DNA from: Galbula dea
Taxonomy: Eukaryota > Chordata > Aves > Piciformes > Galbulidae
NCBI GenBank assembly: GCA_013399015.1
Contig: VWZX01009068.1
Location: forward strand, 2,040,816-2,104,815
Length of the DNA stretch: 64,000 bases
Direction of reading: 5' to 3'
Shown here: positions 60,901 through 64,000 of the stretch, piece after piece
How positions within the stretch are numbered: the stretch's first letter is position 1
Layout of the letters: each line of letters begins with the position of its first letter
Program-made: the position numbers and the translations under genes
The notes under the pieces: generated by a model
The model's input: the letters and a program-made list of their open reading frames with translations, nothing else
What the model was told of the DNA's origin: nothing
Database searches by the model: none

Positions 60901-63900
60901 CCATTGCTTTGGAAAAGAAATGGGTTTTACCCTTATTACTCAAATTAAGAGTTTTGATCCTGAGTCTCAGTAAGTGACAAAGCATATCTTATGAGCTATT
61001 ACAACTTTATTGCCAAGTGTCAGGGCAAAATTCTTTAGGGACTGTGAGCACAGGAATGGATGATAAGAGCCTTTTCATTTATTAATCACTTTAGTTCATG
61101 TCTGAAACTCAGCCAGCTGAAAAATAATCAGCTCATAGAGCACATAGAGCAGAACTTGGTCAGCTCATAGCTTGGTTGTGACATCTGTGTTTTACTACTT
61201 GTACTTTAGGAGGATATGCTCTGGACAATGCTGAGAAAATGTTCATTATATGGGGAAGTTTATTAGCTTAACTGATTAGGAGACATTTTGTGGAGAACTT
61301 CAGGGAGAGGCTGCCAAGCCTGGTACTTCATGGTTTAAATAGTGTTTTCGGTTTAATAGCAAAAGCCACATCACTACTGATTGGCTGCTGAATCTAAAAG
61401 ATGGAATTAGAAACAAGGGGTAGCTTTTTTGTTTGTGAAGGGCCATTTGTAGATTTGTTTGCCAGAAGGCCCATTTTCATCTTTCACAGGACCTGTTTAT
61501 AAATTCCACAAAGATTCCTTAAGTGAGAATGATGTCCCAGAGAACATCAGAGTAGAGGATGCTGTGGGTATGACAGCTGGTCTCAGGGATGCTGTGCAGC
61601 AACTTGGAGCTGAAACAATTGACTGTATTCACTGAAGTGACAGGGAGACCATAGGGAGATGGAATGTAGCTACCTTCACTGGAATTTGGCAAGCGTCCCA
61701 GCTACCACTAATGCCTCTGCTCTTACAGGAATGTTCTGGGATTTTCATTAATGTATGATTCAGTTTATAAAAACATGTGCCTGCTGTTTTAGCCCCTGGA
61801 GCTATGCCAGTTAAAGAAATGCTATTAGCCAATGTGTAATGACTGGCTTTGCAGGCACATTGCCTTCCTTTCTGGTTATTTTTGCTCATCCCTAAGACGC
61901 AAGAGTAAAGCTTCCTGTGCGTTGTGTAAACAGCACACGCAGCGAGCCTCTGTGACCCACTCTGGTCTCATTCTGAGTGTACAGTCTTCATGGAGCTGCA
62001 CAGTCACAAAAGCAAGCTCTGCAAAATCAATCAAGTGGATGTCAGAGAGCAGCCATCTCTGAGAGCCTAATCCTGGTTGTCTGACTTACCTTCTGCCAGG
62101 GAATGAGGGCCACGTGGATGCTCTTAACTGCTCTCATCATGCACGAAGCAGGAATATGATTTTTTCAGTGCTTAAGACTGAAGCTAATAAAATGGAAAAG
62201 CTCGTGCAATATTCAGATATAAAGTGCTCCTTGTACGTGGTCCAACCAAGCCCATATGTATCCATACGTCCCCTCTGTCTTTAATGCTGATGCTTCTGGG
62301 ACACAACACTACATGAAGGAAGAGGAGAACAGCAAGTCTCTTAGGAGTTAGGTCACTTTCTATGTGCTGTCCTGGTTTAGGTACAAAACTTGAGTACTCA
62401 TGGAAAACATGCCTCTGTAATACAATTCTCTCATGAGATCAAGAGCGTTTTGCTGCCAATGTCAAACATATAATTTCACATTGCCCTTGTTAGTGGGAAT
62501 CTCATAGTCGTTTGTTCTATTGGTTTATTTTCAATAACATTTTTGGAGACAGAAGAGCAGCAAAAACATAGAACTGTGAGAAATCAGGAAATGGTACTAA
62601 AGGAGGAGAAGGCAGGAATGGAATGCATGTTTTCAGTTTGCATTTGAGACACTTGTGGTGGGCTTTTCCCTTGCACGTATGGCAGAGTAAGAGCTTGAAG
62701 CCCTTACTCTAGAAAGGCATTTACATGTAATGCTGGTGGGCATAAGCCATCTATTTTAGATGCAGGGCAAAGCGTAAACACAAGCTTGCACAACATTAGC
62801 AGCCATCTGGACTGAATATTGAGGTTTTTTGTCACATGGAAAACAATTTCAGAAAACAAACTTAAGAGCAAGCACTCTCTGATATGCAGGAAGTAGGAAG
62901 ACAGTGGGTCAACGGGCCTGGTGTTTTTACAGGTATGGTTCCCTCATCTGTGTTCATATAGCACTTTGACAGCAGCGCTGGCTCTGAAAACTGGACTGAA
63001 CTGCAGCTAAATGCATGTATGGTGTCTCCTGCAGCTAAAAGTAGTTTTGCTTAGAAGTGGCTTGATCAATGAATAAATTTGGAAACATAGCTGTAAATCC
63101 CCTTCCCTAAAAGAAGGACTCGGTAAGAGAATTCCAAGAAAGATGTGCTGGTGCTAGTACATCTGGGACAGGAAAAAAATAGAACAGAGCTTTATTGTCT
63201 GAGCTGTTAACTTGATTTTCTGGGGCATATCCTGGAATCTGAGTTCAATGCTCAGATCTACTGCTGGTGAATCCAAACTAGTTAAGTTCAAAGTCATCCC
63301 TGCACATCTATATGAGCTGCAGTGGTTTGGGAAGCTTATGTCTGCTGTGGGAAAAACTGCTACCCTCTTGAGACAATAAAGGCTAGACCATGGGACACTG
63401 TACTTTACAAGTACTAGCAGCTCTTCCCATGCTTCATGTGTTGGGATACCTGTAAAAGAAATACAGAGAGCAGGTGCTCACATCTCTGTTCTTACTCTTG
63501 TGAGAGTGGCTCTAGTGGGTACCTTGTCCTGTCACCCACATCTAAAGGGTGCTTTCTTACATACCCTAGCAGTTTTTGCATTATACTTACCACATCTACA
63601 GTGTAAAATTAACAAGAAAGTTCCCAGGTTGCTATGAAGTGCTTTGTTAATTGCTGGCTAAGCCTGTTCTTGCTGTCTTACTTTCAAAATTGCTCCAGTA
63701 TTTTCCTGGGCTGGCGAAAAAGTTTGAAGACATTTAGGCTCACAAGTGGGCAGGAGATTCAGGGGTGTACTTGGCTTCTTGGGCACTAGTTAAAGAATTG
63801 ACACAGAGCACAAACAAAATTAATTCAGTGCTTATTAACGTGGTTGTCATCCAATGTTTAGTAGCCTAAGGTGCTTTCAAGACAGACTGATAGGGAACGT

Positions 63901-64000
63901 GCTCTGAACCACAAGGTTAAGGGTACTGTCAGCAAAAATGTTAGAGAGCTGCAGAAGAGACCACAGAGATCACGGCAGGCAGAGTGGGAAGGATTGCAAC

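Larger units (their letters stand above)
43554..64000 (+). other. SHROOM3: SHROOM3 intron 1 (partial, over 20 kb)
   Basis: The intron begins with GTATTTTTC and continues past the right edge. I searched for the exon that completes the PDZ domain (human GGKADTLSSKLQAGDEVVHI) and saw no match. SHROOM3 intron 1 is very large in vertebrates and in human harbours regulatory variation linked to kidney function; any enhancers here cannot be identified by eye. Open frames in it (up to about 117 codons) look random. Repeats inside are listed separately. Confidence 0.85.

Noticed and set aside
1..64000. CRISPR arrays, operons, phage, integrated viral genes, tRNA or rRNA genes
   Set aside because: None seen on either strand; the window is vertebrate genomic DNA with intron-containing genes.

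Overview
This looks like a piece of bird (at least sauropsid) nuclear chromosome. Three things point that way. The recognisable genes are vertebrate genes with GT/AG introns. The only interspersed repeats I can name are CR1 LINE fragments, and nothing resembles a mammalian SINE. The interval is also very compact: SCARB2 exon 1 to SHROOM3 exon 1 spans about 36 kb. Gene order matches human 4q21: SCARB2 (-), STBD1 (+), CCDC158 (-), SHROOM3 (+). This is not a microbial window. I found no operon, CRISPR array, tRNA, rRNA or virus.

Layout. 1-7,444 is the 5' part of SCARB2 (lysosomal membrane protein LIMP-2), read on the minus strand: coding exon 2 at 1,533-1,690, intron 1, coding exon 1 at 7,328-7,444, and a GC-rich promoter. 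7.6-23.5 kb is gene-poor, with an ancient CR1 LINE at about 17.54-18.26 kb and small CR1 scraps. No FAM47E, which sits here in human, was recognised. 23,725-25,002 is a complete two-exon STBD1 gene (glycogen-binding membrane protein) with a CpG-rich 5' end, a 189-bp intron and a poly(A) signal at 25,435. 25.5-36 kb contains two minus-strand exons that I assign to CCDC158, followed by a CpG-rich block at 35.27-35.96 kb. 43,389-43,553 is the first coding exon of SHROOM3, encoding the start of its PDZ domain. Everything from 43,554 to the end is SHROOM3 intron 1.

The genes share no pathway. SCARB2 and STBD1 both act at the endolysosomal or autophagic membrane: LIMP-2 transports beta-glucocerebrosidase, and STBD1 is a proposed receptor for glycogen autophagy. 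SHROOM3 drives apical constriction of epithelia, and CCDC158 is a coiled-coil protein of poorly known role. The most unusual observations are: the collapsed CCDC158 locus, in which two phase-compatible exons 303 bp apart skip about 190 codons of the human protein; an orphan CpG-rich block with promoter motifs and unidentified open frames; an N-terminal extension on STBD1; homopolymer tracts (G30, T34) beside two gene starts; and a probable assembly duplication around a single N. I did not find a convincing new biological system. All assignments come from reading the sequence and recalled family sequences, with no database search.
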